DNA of 64,000 bases from Aurantiacibacter odishensis (GCF_003605195.1 NZ_QYOS01000024.1:403501-467500); one strand, 5' to 3'; numbered from the stretch's first letter, positions 16,826 to 32,570 are shown. Numbers and translations: made by a program. The notes: a model not told the origin generated them from the sequence alone.

Positions 16826-17892
16826 GCAGGCTGGAGCCGGATCGTTTCGGGAAGTTCGTTCTTCCGGGCGCGGTGGAAATACATCGACGCAAAAGCCGCG
16901 CCTGCACCGGCCATGCCGCCGACACGTTGCAGCGCGCCGAGCAAGCCGCCGCGTTCCTTGCCAGCTTCGATCCGCTGGTTGGCAGCCAGCAGGCGTTCCA
17001 TCTTGCGGCGGAAGCGCGGATCGTCGATATCCAGTTCCACCGGGAAGACCTGCTTGCAGATCTGGTTGCAGATCGAGAAGACCTTGTAGTCGTAGTCTGT
17101 CGGATCGATCCCCAGCGCGGCGTGAAAGACCGGGCGGTTGTGATCGCGCACGTACATCGTCGCGTAGACGGACAGGATGAAGAACCGCACCCACAGCTTG
17201 TTATGGCCGCGCAGCAGCTTCGGGTCGGCGCGCATCAGCATGGCAAAGGCCTCGCCGTGGCGAAACTCGTCGTTGCACCATTCCTCGAACCAGTTGAAGA
17301 TCGGGTGGATGCGCTTGTCGGGGTTGGCTGCCAGGTGCCGGTAGATCGTGATGTAACGTGAATAGCCAATCTTTTCCGACAGGTAGACCGCGTACCAGAT
17401 GAATTTCGGCTTGAAGAAGGTGTATTTCTTCGTGCGCGTCAGGAAGCCGAGATCGATGCCGATCCCTGCGTCCTTCAGCGATTCATTGATAAAACCGGCG
17501 TGGCGGCTTTCATCGCGGGCAAGCAGCTTGAACAGCTGCTTCACGTCGGGGTTCTTCGTGCGCCGGGCAATCTCGGCATAGAGGACGCAGCCGGAAAATT
17601 CCGCCGTCAAAGAGCTGACGAGGAAATCGATGAACTCGGCGCGCAGTTCAGGCTCCAGCCGGTCGATCGCGCCCTTGAAGCTGTCGTCTTTCCTGAAGTG
17701 CTTCTTGTTCGGATCGCCGATCATCTCTTCGATCAGGGCATCCCATTCTGCGCGCACGGGGCTTACGTCGATGGCGTCCAGTGCATCGAAATCCGTGGTG
17801 TAGAAGCGGGGCGAGAGCACGGTTTCGTGCGTTGCCATCGCCATCGTGTCGGCGCTGGATGTGGGCGTGGGAAACTTCGTTTGTGCGTTCAT
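16819..17892 (-). CDS. acsF: Magnesium-protoporphyrin IX monomethyl ester (oxidative) cyclase
   Basis: This 357-residue diiron enzyme forms ring E of the macrocycle using oxygen. Iron-binding carboxylate and histidine motifs are visible in the four-helix bundle: [23 protein letters not shown] (ExxH) and [10 protein letters not shown] (ExxH). The presence of AcsF and absence of the oxygen-independent BchE in the window fit an aerobic phototroph. The start at 17892 overlaps the stop of the 95-residue gene upstream (ATGA), showing translational coupling. Product goes to protochlorophyllide for reduction by BchNBL. Confidence 0.95.
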   Translation of the reverse strand: MNAQTKFPTPTSSADTMAMATHETVLSPRFYTTDFDALDAIDVSPVRAEWDALIEEMIGDPNKKHFRKDDSFKGAIDRLEPELRAEFIDFLVSSLTAEFSGCVLYAEIARRTKNPDVKQLFKLLARDESRHAGFINESLKDAGIGIDLGFLTRTKKYTFFKPKFIWYAVYLSEKIGYSRYITIYRHLAANPDKRIHPIFNWFEEWCNDEFRHGEAFAMLMRADPKLLRGHNKLWVRFFILSVYATMYVRDHNRPVFHAALGIDPTDYDYKVFSICNQICKQVFPVELDIDDPRFRRKMERLLAANQRIEAGKERGGLLGALQRVGGMAGAGAAFASMYFHRARKNELPETIRLQPAW

Positions 17893-18176
17893 CGCACCCT
17901 CCCTGGGTTGAAGCTGACTTCGTAGAGTTCCTTGAGGTCGAAATAGGCGGCAAGGCGGGTCCAGGCGCGGCCCAACGTCCCGGCGCGGGTGACGGTTGCC
18001 ATGCGTTCGAACACCGCCGTTTCCCCGAAGGCGATCTGGATGGGGGCGCCATGAACGCGAACCCGGTCGCCGGGCGCGATGGCCACTTCGCCGGCCAGTT
18101 CCACGTGGGCGTGGAAATGCTCTTCGCTCTGTTCCACCGCGATGCGGCAGGGGATATCGAAGGTGCGCGGGCTCAT
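17889..18176 (-). CDS. Small conserved protein of unknown function in the puh operon
   Basis: This 95-residue soluble protein has no signal peptide or membrane segment. Its middle ([20 protein letters not shown]) looks like a short beta-rich, OB- or barrel-like segment, and its C-terminus ends [13 protein letters not shown] do not recognise a named family. Genes of this size between puhC and acsF are found in related phototrophs. It overlaps puhC upstream and acsF downstream by 4 bases each, so it is made in step with both. A role in cyclase function or complex assembly is a guess from position. Confidence 0.8.
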   Translation of the reverse strand: MSPRTFDIPCRIAVEQSEEHFHAHVELAGEVAIAPGDRVRVHGAPIQIAFGETAVFERMATVTRAGTLGRAWTRLAAYFDLKELYEVSFNPGRVR

Positions 18177-18679
18177 TGCTGCGTTCCTTCCGGAAGCAGG
18201 GCGGCAAAGGTTGCGCGATTGTCCGGCCCGAAAGCGCCGAGCTCGACACTGCGGCCTGTGGCCTCGTCAGTCAGGGAAAGCGATCCGTCCTCCCAATAAG
18301 TCAAAGCGAACGGTGGCGCGGCGCCGATGCCTCGCATGCGCCGGTCGCGTGCGAGGCCCCGCAAGACACCGCGAACGAAGCCGCCGCCAGGCGTTTCGCT
18401 GGCGAAGATAGCCACTTCTTTCCTGGTTCCGGCGTCGGCAATGCGCACGCTGCCATCGGAAAGATCCGCAAAGGTCAGATGGCGGATAGCGACAGGCTCG
18501 ATGTTCGCTTCAGCCCTTGCGACAGCAGGCACGGCCTCACGATCCAACACGCCTGCCGATACCAGAGCCGTCATCGTGATAGATGCGAATACCAGGCCAC
18601 CTGCAAGGAACAGCGCCGGGCGCGGCACTGTGTTCTCGTGGCTGTGGCCATGCCCATTATGATGCGCGGCGTGGGTCAT
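18173..18679 (-). CDS. puhC: Photosynthetic complex assembly protein PuhC
   Basis: This 168-residue protein has a His-rich N-terminus ([14 protein letters not shown]), one membrane segment ([19 protein letters not shown]) and a periplasmic beta-rich domain containing [15 protein letters not shown] and [17 protein letters not shown]. The last segment is the strongest family mark. PuhC helps organise reaction centre and LH1 in Rhodobacter. Its start overlaps the puhB stop by 4 bases. The His-rich leader could bind metal, which is only a suggestion. Confidence 0.88.
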   Translation of the reverse strand: MTHAAHHNGHGHSHENTVPRPALFLAGGLVFASITMTALVSAGVLDREAVPAVARAEANIEPVAIRHLTFADLSDGSVRIADAGTRKEVAIFASETPGGGFVRGVLRGLARDRRMRGIGAAPPFALTYWEDGSLSLTDEATGRSVELGAFGPDNRATFAALLPEGTQQ

Positions 18680-19305
18680 GCGGCAGCTTCCCTTGGCGGA
18701 GTTGCCATGCCGCCGCGCTGCTGAGGCGCGGTTTCGCCCGTCGCGTTCGGCACGACGTCGGCGCAGGTCCGGCGCAGGATAGCGGCAACTTCAGCCGCAT
18801 TCGGCAGCGCCCGCAGCATCGGCTGGGGATCACGCAGCCGCACTGGCCGCGCGTGAGGCCAGAGTACGGCATAGCCGAGCCGGTGCTTGCCGGTCAGTTG
18901 CAAAGCGATGTCGCCGTTCTCTCCGCCGTGCTCTCGCAGGCTCGCAGAGCCGATCAGCGAAAGGGGCAGGTTGATGCACTTGTTCAGCGCCACGCCGATG
19001 CGCAGCACGACCCGGCGGTTGGTAATGGTGTAGACCGTCGTCTTGCCGACACCCCAGGCGAACAGGTTGAGCAGGCCAAGAACCACCGCCCCGCTGATCG
19101 CGGTCATCCCCGCTCCGCCCACGCTGCCGCTGACCAGCGCCAGCGCGGCAAGCAGGGTGAAGTAGAAGGCGATCCAGCGGGTGTAGAGCGCGCTGCGGGC
19201 GAAGACCCGCCAGTCCGGCGCGCCCTGCCACACGATATGCTCGCCTTCTGGCAGGTGACCCGGTAGCCCGCGGATCGGCTCGTTCTCGTATTCGGTTACA
19301 GCCAC
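18676..19305 (-). CDS. puhB: Photosynthetic complex assembly protein PuhB (PH-like domain)
   Basis: This 209-residue protein begins ENEPIRGLPGHLPEGEHIVWQG and has two to three membrane segments around residues 45-100. A PH-like domain with TTVYTITNRRVVLRIGVAL follows, which is the usual PuhB pattern. PuhB assists assembly of the reaction centre. A GTG start at 19305 is chosen because AGGAA lies just upstream and the protein then has normal length; it overlaps the puhA end by 10 bases. The C-terminal tail after about 190 is Pro/Ala-rich and poorly conserved. Confidence 0.86.
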   Translation of the reverse strand: MAVTEYENEPIRGLPGHLPEGEHIVWQGAPDWRVFARSALYTRWIAFYFTLLAALALVSGSVGGAGMTAISGAVVLGLLNLFAWGVGKTTVYTITNRRVVLRIGVALNKCINLPLSLIGSASLREHGGENGDIALQLTGKHRLGYAVLWPHARPVRLRDPQPMLRALPNAAEVAAILRRTCADVVPNATGETAPQQRGGMATPPREAAA

Positions 19306-20057
19306 GGTTCCTGCCTTCCCTGGTTGGCATAGAGGTAGCCGCCGCCGAAGTAGGCGACGATGCGTTCTTCCTCGTAGCGGGTGATGCTGTCTGTCGCGGC
19401 AAGACCGGGCACGCCGGTGAAGTGCGCGGCGTTGATGGCATCGATGGAAACGTGATCGCGCCGCACCAGCGCCATGGCCATCGGCGCAAGGGCCGTGCCT
19501 GCACCGGTGTCGATGGCAAGGTAGCGGATGCAGTGTTCGGCCCGGTCCACCCACAGGTCCGTCACGGTGCCAGCCTTCATGCCATCGGCGGCCATCACCG
19601 GCAGGCCGCGCGGATCGGTGCTGAGCGGGGCGATGGCGAAATCGGGTAGCGTCGACATGGGCACGATGCGGGGCAGTCCGTGGGCGTCGATATCGGGAAC
19701 ACGGGCGCGTTCGGCGTAGGCGGCAGGGCCGATGCCGTCGTCCAGCGGGTTGCCGGTGGGCGTGTAGGGCGCGCCGCCGAAATTCTCGCGCCGCTTGGCA
19801 GCAATGTCCACCTTCTCGCGGCCCTGCGTGGGGGCAGTCACCGTTCCGCGGCCGTGCGGCAGCTTGAACGACTTGGTAGACGCGGTGGAGAGCGGTCCGC
19901 CGGGCGACTCCACTGCGCCGGTCAGCTCGTCCTCGAGGGGGTAGCCCTCTCGTCGATCCTCGCGCCGGAGGTAGAAAATGAGTGCGATGAAGAACAGCAC
20001 GAAGGCGTAAAACGCCATCTCCGCCACGTCGATCGATCCGACAATATTCTCGTTCAT
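19296..20057 (-). CDS. puhA: Photosynthetic reaction centre H subunit
   Basis: This 253-residue protein has one N-terminal membrane helix (AEMAFYAFVLFFIALIFYL) followed by RREDRREGYPLE, the standard H-subunit start. The cytoplasmic domain has VPDIDAHGLPRIVPMS and a PRC-barrel part with DLWVDRAEHCIRYLAID. H caps the L-M core on the cytoplasmic side and shapes proton delivery to QB. AAGGAAAG precedes the ATG. It lies 22 bases after lhaA inside the superoperon. Confidence 0.95.
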   Translation of the reverse strand: MNENIVGSIDVAEMAFYAFVLFFIALIFYLRREDRREGYPLEDELTGAVESPGGPLSTASTKSFKLPHGRGTVTAPTQGREKVDIAAKRRENFGGAPYTPTGNPLDDGIGPAAYAERARVPDIDAHGLPRIVPMSTLPDFAIAPLSTDPRGLPVMAADGMKAGTVTDLWVDRAEHCIRYLAIDTGAGTALAPMAMALVRRDHVSIDAINAAHFTGVPGLAATDSITRYEEERIVAYFGGGYLYANQGRQEPWL

Positions 20058-20079
20058 TGTTCTTTCCTTTCCCGCAGGG

Positions 20080-21507
20080 TCACGTGGGGAACTCGGTCAG
20101 CCCGAAACGGGGCTGCTGGGTGTGGTCGGCGTTGCTGCGGTCGCGTCCCACCAGGGGGCCGATCACCACCAGGGCAATCAGCAGGAGGGCGATTTCGATG
20201 GTGTAGACAGTGGCGTAGCCGGTCGCCCGGTCGCCCACGGCGGCACCAAGGCCGTCCGCCACTGCAAAGGTAGAAAACACGTCCCGCAGGATGCCGCCTG
20301 CGGCGATGGCGAGGCCCGCACAGGTCGCCTGCACCGCGCCCCACGCGCCAAGCGCGACGCCGCCGGTCCCTCTGGAGGAAAGCGCCATGGCCGCAACCAG
20401 CGTGCCGACCGAGAACAGGCCGACGCCGAAGCCGATACCAATGGCCCCAGTGGCCAGCATTCCCGGAACGTCGAACGGCGCGGCAAAGATCACCAGCAGG
20501 AAGGCGGCGATCCCGGCCGTTATCCCGTATCCGGCCATGCGCAGCGGATCGGCGCCGTCGTTCATCCGCCGCGCGGTAAAGGCGAAGCCTGCCAGCGCGC
20601 CGAAGGCCCATGCGCCCGTCAATCCGGTGGTGGCGCCGACCGTGAGGCCCAGCACTTCGCCACCGTAAGGTTCCAGCAGGGCGTCCTGCATGGCGAACGC
20701 CGCAGCGCCAAGGCCGATGGCCGTCAGCAGTCGGCGCGTATCAGGCTCTGCCGTGAAGGCAGCCCAGACTTCGGCAAAGGGAGGGCGCGGGGTATCGCGA
20801 GACGCGACAGCGGCGCTGCGTCCCTCCTGCTTCCACAGCGCGGTCATGTTCAGCACCAGGGCCAGCACGGCCGCGCCCTGGATAACCTGCACGAGGCGGG
20901 TGGGCGTGAAATTTGCAAGGATGGTGCCGATCACCAGCGCGGCCAGCATCATGCCCGCCAGCAGCATGACGTAAAGCAGCGCGACGACGCGGGGCCGTTT
21001 TTCCGGCGGGGCGAGGTCGCTGGCGAGAGCCAGCCCGGCCGTCTGCGTCGTGTGAAGGCCGGCTCCGGCGAGTAGGAATGCGAGGATGCTCGCGGCAAGT
21101 CCGAGAGAGAAGTTCTCGGGACGGCCCAGCAGCAGCAGCGCGAACGGCATGATCGCTAGGCCGCCGAACTGCATCAGCGTGCCGAACCAGATATAGGGAA
21201 CGCGCCGCCAGCCCAACACGGACCGATGCGTGTCCGAACGGTGGCCGATGGCGACGCGGAACGGGGCGAGCAGCAGGGGCAGCGCGATCAGTCCGGCGAC
21301 CAGCCAGGCGGGCGTGCCCAGTTCCACGATCATCACGCGGTTCAGCGTGCCGTTGAGCAGCACCATGGTCATGCCCACGCTCACCTGGAACAGCGAGAGG
21401 CGCAGCAGTCGGGGCAGACGAAGATCGGCGCTCGCCGCATCGGCAAAGGGAAGCCAGGCCACAGCGACCCTGCTCCATCGTGCCGAAAGGGGAGCGCCCT
21501 GGTTCAT
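20080..21507 (-). CDS. lhaA: Light-harvesting complex assembly MFS protein LhaA (PucC family)
   Basis: This 475-residue protein has twelve predicted membrane segments and PucC-family motifs such as LNGTLNRVMIVELGTPAWLV, IGHRSDTHRSVLGWRRVPYI and GLHTTQTAGLALASDLAP. LhaA is required for LH1 assembly and probably delivers bacteriochlorophyll to the complex. Its ATG shares one base with the bchM stop. A second PucC-family gene lies at 33531-34856 beside bchG and bchP. Confidence 0.9.
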   Translation of the reverse strand: MNQGAPLSARWSRVAVAWLPFADAASADLRLPRLLRLSLFQVSVGMTMVLLNGTLNRVMIVELGTPAWLVAGLIALPLLLAPFRVAIGHRSDTHRSVLGWRRVPYIWFGTLMQFGGLAIMPFALLLLGRPENFSLGLAASILAFLLAGAGLHTTQTAGLALASDLAPPEKRPRVVALLYVMLLAGMMLAALVIGTILANFTPTRLVQVIQGAAVLALVLNMTALWKQEGRSAAVASRDTPRPPFAEVWAAFTAEPDTRRLLTAIGLGAAAFAMQDALLEPYGGEVLGLTVGATTGLTGAWAFGALAGFAFTARRMNDGADPLRMAGYGITAGIAAFLLVIFAAPFDVPGMLATGAIGIGFGVGLFSVGTLVAAMALSSRGTGGVALGAWGAVQATCAGLAIAAGGILRDVFSTFAVADGLGAAVGDRATGYATVYTIEIALLLIALVVIGPLVGRDRSNADHTQQPRFGLTEFPT

Positions 21508-22207
21508 CAGCGGCGCACCAGTTCGAGAGCGTGCGACTTATAGAAGCCGCTGGAAACGCGGTGGCTGCGGCCAATCTGCCAGTCGTTGAGACAGGCCAGT
21601 CGCTGGCGGAGGTCGTCTTCGGCAATGGGCACGATGGCGGGGGAGCGATCCGAGCGGGGGAACAATTTGCCCACGCGGTGCATCGCGCCGAGCATCGGAG
21701 TGTAGGGCGCAAAGGTGAACAGCAGTGAGCGGCGGCAGTTGGCGGCCAGCGCGGCGACAGCATCCACAATGTCGGCAGGCGAATAGTGGATCAGCGAATC
21801 CATCGCCACGACGTGATCGAATTCGCCCAGCGCGGGATCGAGCATATCGCCAACGCGCCAGTCGATGCGGCCATGACCGAGGAAGGTGCCGGACCGCTTG
21901 CGCGCGATTTCAACCAGCCCGCCCGCGACGTCGATCGCGGTGATTTCCGCGCCCCGGCAGGCCGCGTCCATGCTGAGCGCGCCGGTGCCGCATCCGGCAT
22001 CGAGCAGGCGTGCGCGGCGCAGGTCTGCGGGGAGCCAGCCAAGCAGGGTGCCGCGCATTTCGTCACGCCCGGCGCGCACGGTGGCGCGAATGCCGCTGAC
22101 CTTGGCGTCCGACGTCAGGTCGATCCACGCCTTCTGCGCCGTGCCGTCGAAGTAGGCGGCGAGCTTCTCGCGCTGCGTATCGTACCGGGAGGGAGCCTGC
22201 GTTGCCA

Positions 22208-22208
<1 letters not shown>
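21507..22208 (-). CDS. bchM: Magnesium protoporphyrin IX methyltransferase
   Basis: This 233-residue SAM-dependent methyltransferase has the glycine-rich SAM site LLDAGCGTGALSMDAA, then ITAIDVAGGLVEIAR and HVVAMDSLIHYSPAD, the usual BchM pattern. It methylates the C13 propionate of Mg-protoporphyrin before ring closure by AcsF. ATG at 22208 overlaps the bchL stop by one base (TAATG). Its normal partner BchH is two genes upstream. Confidence 0.94.
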
Positions 22209-26655
<4,447 letters not shown>

Positions 26656-26666
<11 letters not shown>

Positions 26667-28185
26667 AGTGGGCCTTGGCGTCGTAGAGTGTGGTGATATC
26701 GATCGGCGCGCGATCGTTCTCGGCGGCGAAAGCTTCGGTGTTGCGCCGCGCCTTTCCGCGCACGAAGAACGGGATTTTCTTCAGTTCGCGCTCGGCCTCG
26801 TCGGTCCAGAGCGAACCGATGGCGGGCTCGTCTTGCCCCGTTACCGTTTGCTCTTTCGGCGCTCCGGCGTGCAGGTGGGAGGCCCCTGCATGGTCGGAAA
26901 ATTCGAAATCCTCGCGGAACATCGTCAGCAGGTGCTCTTCCAGCCCCATCACCAGCGGATGCACCCAGCTGTCGAAGATCACGTTCGCGCCCTCGAAACC
27001 CATCTGCGGGCTGTGGCGGGCGGGAAAGTCCTGCACGTGGACGGGCGAGGAAATCACCGCACAGGGCAGGCGCAGGCGCTTGGCGATGTGCCGCTCCATC
27101 TGCGTGCCCAGCACCAGTTCGGGAGAGGCCGCGGCGATGGCGTCTTCCACGGCGAGGTGATCGTCGGTGATCAGCGGCTCCACGCCGTGCTCTGCCGCCG
27201 CTTCGCGCAGTTCGCGGGCGAATTCGCGGTTGTAGCAGCCGAGTCCGCAGACCTCGAAACCCAGTTCGTCCCGCGCAATGCGGGCGGCGGCGATGGCGTG
27301 GGTGGCATCGCCGAAGATGAAGACCCGCTTGCCGGTAAGGTATGTCGAATCGACAGAGCGGCTCCACCACGGCAGGCGAGAGCCGTCACCGTCAAGCGCA
27401 GGGGAGGGGTCGACTCCGGCCAGCGCCGCCACCTCGCGCACGAATTCGCGGGTTGCGCCAACGCCGATGGGCACTGTGCGGACAGTCGGCTGGCGGAAGG
27501 TCCGCTCCAGCCAGCGCGCCGCTTCCATGCCCGTTTCGGGATAGAGCACCACGTTGAAATCGGCGGCTCCCAGCCGGGCGATGTCGGCAGGCGAGGCACC
27601 CAGCGGGGCTACGCAGTTCACCTCGACGCCCAGCGCATCGAGTATCCGCCGCACTTCGATCACGTCGTCGCGGTGGCGAAAGCCAAGGGCAGTAGGGCCG
27701 AGGATATTGGCGAGCTTGCGCTGGCCCCCGCGCGGCGTGATCGACGGGTCCGCAAGGTGGCGCACCACCTGGTAGAAGGTTTCCGCCGCGCCCCAGTTCT
27801 CCTTGCGCTGGTAGCTGGGCAGCTCCAGCGGGATGACCGGGCAGGGCAGGTCCATCGCCTCGCACAGGCCGGCGGGATCATCCTGGATCAGTTCCGCCGT
27901 GCAGCTGGCGCCCACCATCACGGCCTGCGGCTGGAACCGCTCGATCGCGTCGCGGGCGGCATCCTGGAAAAGCTGGGCCGTATCCTTGCCGAGATCGCGC
28001 GCCTGGAAGGTGGTGTAGGTGACGGGCGGGCGCTTGCCGCGCCGCTCGATCATGGTGAACAGAAGGTCGGCGTAGGTATCCCCCTGCGGCGCATGGAGCA
28101 CGTAGTGCATCCCCTCCATCGCGGTGGCAACGCGCATGGCCCCAACATGGGGCGGTCCTTCGTATGTCCAGACAGATAGCTGCAT
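26656..28185 (-). CDS. bchB: Dark protochlorophyllide reductase subunit B
   Basis: This 509-residue protein is the B subunit of dark-operative protochlorophyllide reductase. Asp36 in [12 protein letters not shown] matches the unusual aspartate ligand of the NB cluster known from Rhodobacter BchB. Other marks are [16 protein letters not shown] and [17 protein letters not shown]. It starts 4 bases after the bchN stop and overlaps bchH at its end, so subunits N, B and L are produced from one message. Confidence 0.96.
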
Positions 28186-28189
28186 CGCC

Positions 28190-30015
<1,826 letters not shown>

Positions 30016-30069
30016 ACCATGCGTTACCTCCGCTGGTCTGAAAGGAACCTACGACTCTGAAGGTCCGAG

Positions 30070-30103
30070 TGTCAATCTTTCTTGACGACAATAAGAGTTG
30101 ACA
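30070..30103. promoter_or_regulatory. PpsR-like binding sites in the bchF / ppaA divergent promoter
   Basis: TGTCAATCTTTCTTGACG at 30070-30087 matches the PpsR/CrtJ consensus TGT-N12-ACA except for the last base, and its TGTCAA-N6-TTGACG arms are nearly perfect. A weaker copy, CGACAATAAGAGTTGACA, at 30086-30103 shares two bases with it. Both lie between bchF (minus) and the PpaA/AerR-like gene (plus), so they may control both. Confidence 0.65.
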
Positions 30104-30225
30104 GTTTGTTGTTTGCAAGCCGACAAGATGAGGCGTAGGGTTTGATATCCGCGACGAGTCGATGCGTGAGATGTCGAACGGCCGGAACGACGCTATTTTG
30201 CGCCGCACGAGACCGGGAGAGGTCC

Positions 30226-31122
30226 ATGGCATCAGCGTACAGGACAGGAACTGCGAGGACCTCCAAGGCAAGGGTTGCTAGCCCTGCACGGGGGGTGACT
30301 AAAGACACCGGATGCACCTGCTCCTCACCCGAACCAGGTCGCGAACTCGATCTGAACAAGCTGGTGTCCAGCACAATCATTCCGCACCTGTTGCTGCTTC
30401 AGCCAGAAACGCCTGCACAGTCAGGTGCGCCGCAGGATGATGTCATTGATCCGCACGAGGTGCAGCAATTCCCAGACCTCGCTCTTACTCTCGAGGCCAA
30501 CGAGTTACTCGGTCTGGTCGAGGCATTTCTCGCTCGCGGCGTTAGTGTGGAAAGCATCTTCATCGAATTGCTTGCCCCCACCGCCCGCAGGCTGGGCGAG
30601 ATGTGGGAAGAGGATACCTGCGATTTCGTCGACGTGACGATGGGCCTCTGGCGCTTGCAGGAAATCCTGCGCAGTGTCGCGCAAAGCTCTCCCGCGCTCA
30701 TCGACAACGCGCTTGCTCCGCGCTCCATCCTCATCTCTCCAATGCCGGGCGACCAGCATTCGTTCGGGGCGCTGATGGTGGAGGAAGTCTTTGCCCGCGC
30801 TGGCTGGGCCAGCGAGGTCCTGCTCGAGCCAAAACGCCGTGAATTGCTCGCATATGTGAACGAACAGGCGTTCGATATCGTCGGATTGACGCTTAGCAAC
30901 GATTGCCCTAGCGACACGCTCTCTGAATTCATCACCTGTCTGCGAAGTGTCTCCAAGAACCCAAATCTGATCGTACTGCTCGGTGGACGCCTGGTTAATT
31001 CCCAGCCAGCGATCGCCACGAAGGCAGGAGCCGACGGCACCGCGACGGATGCCCGGTCCGCGCTTCATCTGGCGGAACAACTTTTGGCAACAGTGAGGCC
31101 TTTGGCAACGGCAAGCAACTAG
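30226..31122 (+). CDS. ppaA: Cobalamin-binding PpaA/AerR-type antirepressor
   Basis: This 298-residue protein has a B12-binding domain. The cobalamin His motif D-x-H-x-x-G is present as DQHSFG (Asp176, His178, Gly181), and a helical cap segment MWEEDTCDFVDVTMGLWRLQ lies before it, like the cap of B12 photoreceptors. The first 45 residues are basic, Ser/Thr-rich and probably disordered. In Rhodobacter, AerR/PpaA binds cobalamin and counteracts CrtJ/PpsR in a light-dependent way. Here it sits 11 bases before ppsR and surely acts with it. The start at 30226 has GGGAGAGG upstream; a TTG start 84 bases earlier is less likely. Confidence 0.87.
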   Translation: MASAYRTGTARTSKARVASPARGVTKDTGCTCSSPEPGRELDLNKLVSSTIIPHLLLLQPETPAQSGAPQDDVIDPHEVQQFPDLALTLEANELLGLVEAFLARGVSVESIFIELLAPTARRLGEMWEEDTCDFVDVTMGLWRLQEILRSVAQSSPALIDNALAPRSILISPMPGDQHSFGALMVEEVFARAGWASEVLLEPKRRELLAYVNEQAFDIVGLTLSNDCPSDTLSEFITCLRSVSKNPNLIVLLGGRLVNSQPAIATKAGADGTATDARSALHLAEQLLATVRPLATASN

Positions 31123-31133
31123 GCTGGCGAACC

Positions 31134-32552
31134 ATGCTTTCGCGTAAGAACAGCATCGAGAAGCGACGCCCGTTCGGCGATCCTGCTCCGTTCGAGGGGC
31201 TGCAGGGCGACGCCGTGATGCAACTTGCAATGGCCGGGGGCGACATAACCCTCGTGCTGGACGACAAGGGGCAGATCCTCGATGCCTCCGCCAATGCAGA
31301 GGATTTTCCCGGCTTCGAGGAATGGATCGGCAACGAGTGGTTCGACACTGTCACGGTGGAGAGCCAGGCCAAGCTGATGGAAATGCTCGCCAGCGCCCGC
31401 AAGGGACAGGTCCAGCGCTGGCGGCAGGTCAACCATACCGCCGACGACGGCGATATTCCGGTGTCCTACGTGGTCATCAACACTGGCGACAGCGGACGAT
31501 TCATTGCCATTGGCCGCAACATGCGCGAGGCGGCATCGCTCCAACAACGTCTGCTGCAAGCGCAACAGGCGCTGGAGCGCGATTACATTCGCTTGCGGCA
31601 GAACCAGACGCGCTATCGCTTGCTGCTGGAAAAATCGCCCGACGCGGTGCTGGTGATCGAGCACGACAACTATCGGATCCGCGAGGCGAACCCTGCGGCC
31701 GACAGGCTGCTGGGCGAGAAGAGGGGCGCGCTTGTCGGCAACAAGCTGCTGCCGCTGTTCGCGCCTTCGGAGCGTGAGGCCCTGATCGAGTTCATGGGCT
31801 CAGCGATGACGTCCGATTCCGTTTCGCCGCGCATGTTTGACTTGCGCGAGGGCGAAGCCCGCATCTCGATTACGGCCAGCGGTTTCCGCCAGCAGGGGGG
31901 GCGCTGGTTGTTGCTGCATCTGGCTCCGGCCGAAGGGGCGAAGGCCTCGCTCGATGGCCCGGTTCACGACGTTGTGGAGGCCATGCCCGATGCTTTCGTG
32001 CTGGCCGACGAAGACATGCGCGTGGTTGCTGCCAACCTTGCCTTCGTCGAGCTGATCGGCGCTGCAAGCATCGACCAGATCCGCGGCAAGGCGCTGGACG
32101 AATTCGTCGGCCGTCCTGGTATCGATCTCGATCTTATTCGCGGCCAATTGGCCAAGAGCGGTTATGCCAGCAACGTCATGACCGTCGTCGGCGAACAGGA
32201 CGATGGCGAAGGCGAGCCGGTGGAGCTGTCGGCGGTTCAGACCGGCGGAAGCTACCCCCATGTCGGTTTCGTCCTGCGCTCGGTAGGGCGGCGCTTGCGC
32301 GACCTGCCGCCGTCCTCGCATGATCTCCCGCGCTCGGTGGAGCAGCTGACAGAACTGGTGGGTCGCATGTCGCTGAAGGATATCGTGCGCGAGAGCACGG
32401 ACCTGATCGAGCGTCTGTGTATCGAAGCGGCGCTGACCTACACGTCGGACAACCGCGCGTCGGCTGCGGAGATTCTCGGTCTTAGTCGGCAGAGCCTCTA
32501 TTCCAAGCTCAACCGCTACGGTTTTTCGACAAGCGTCGCCAAGACCGACTGA
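31134..32552 (+). CDS. ppsR: Transcriptional regulator PpsR (CrtJ)
   Basis: This 472-residue protein has the PpsR layout: an N-terminal PAS-like domain (about 28-130), a glutamine-rich linker helix (135-160, SLQQRLLQAQQALERDY), two PAS domains (about 165-265 and 280-400), and a Fis-type helix-turn-helix at the end (ASAAEILGLSRQSLYSKLNR). It represses bch, crt and puf genes by binding TGT-N12-ACA. The whole protein contains one cysteine, Cys429, just before the recognition helices. The second redox cysteine found between the PAS domains in Rhodobacter PpsR is absent. It follows the antirepressor by 11 bases. Confidence 0.93.
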   Translation: MLSRKNSIEKRRPFGDPAPFEGLQGDAVMQLAMAGGDITLVLDDKGQILDASANAEDFPGFEEWIGNEWFDTVTVESQAKLMEMLASARKGQVQRWRQVNHTADDGDIPVSYVVINTGDSGRFIAIGRNMREAASLQQRLLQAQQALERDYIRLRQNQTRYRLLLEKSPDAVLVIEHDNYRIREANPAADRLLGEKRGALVGNKLLPLFAPSEREALIEFMGSAMTSDSVSPRMFDLREGEARISITASGFRQQGGRWLLLHLAPAEGAKASLDGPVHDVVEAMPDAFVLADEDMRVVAANLAFVELIGAASIDQIRGKALDEFVGRPGIDLDLIRGQLAKSGYASNVMTVVGEQDDGEGEPVELSAVQTGGSYPHVGFVLRSVGRRLRDLPPSSHDLPRSVEQLTELVGRMSLKDIVRESTDLIERLCIEAALTYTSDNRASAAEILGLSRQSLYSKLNRYGFSTSVAKTD

Positions 32553-32570
32553 TCTGCCTTACATTTCTGG

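Noticed and set aside
30107-30125. TGT-TGTTTGCAAGCCG-ACA near the bchF promoter as a third PpsR box
   Set aside because: The spacing is 13 (or 10 with another TGT), not 12, and the inner arms do not match the TGTCAA/TTGACA pattern.
30160-30180. TGT-N12-ACG match inside the leader of the PpaA/AerR gene
   Set aside because: The inner bases show no palindrome, so the match is likely chance.
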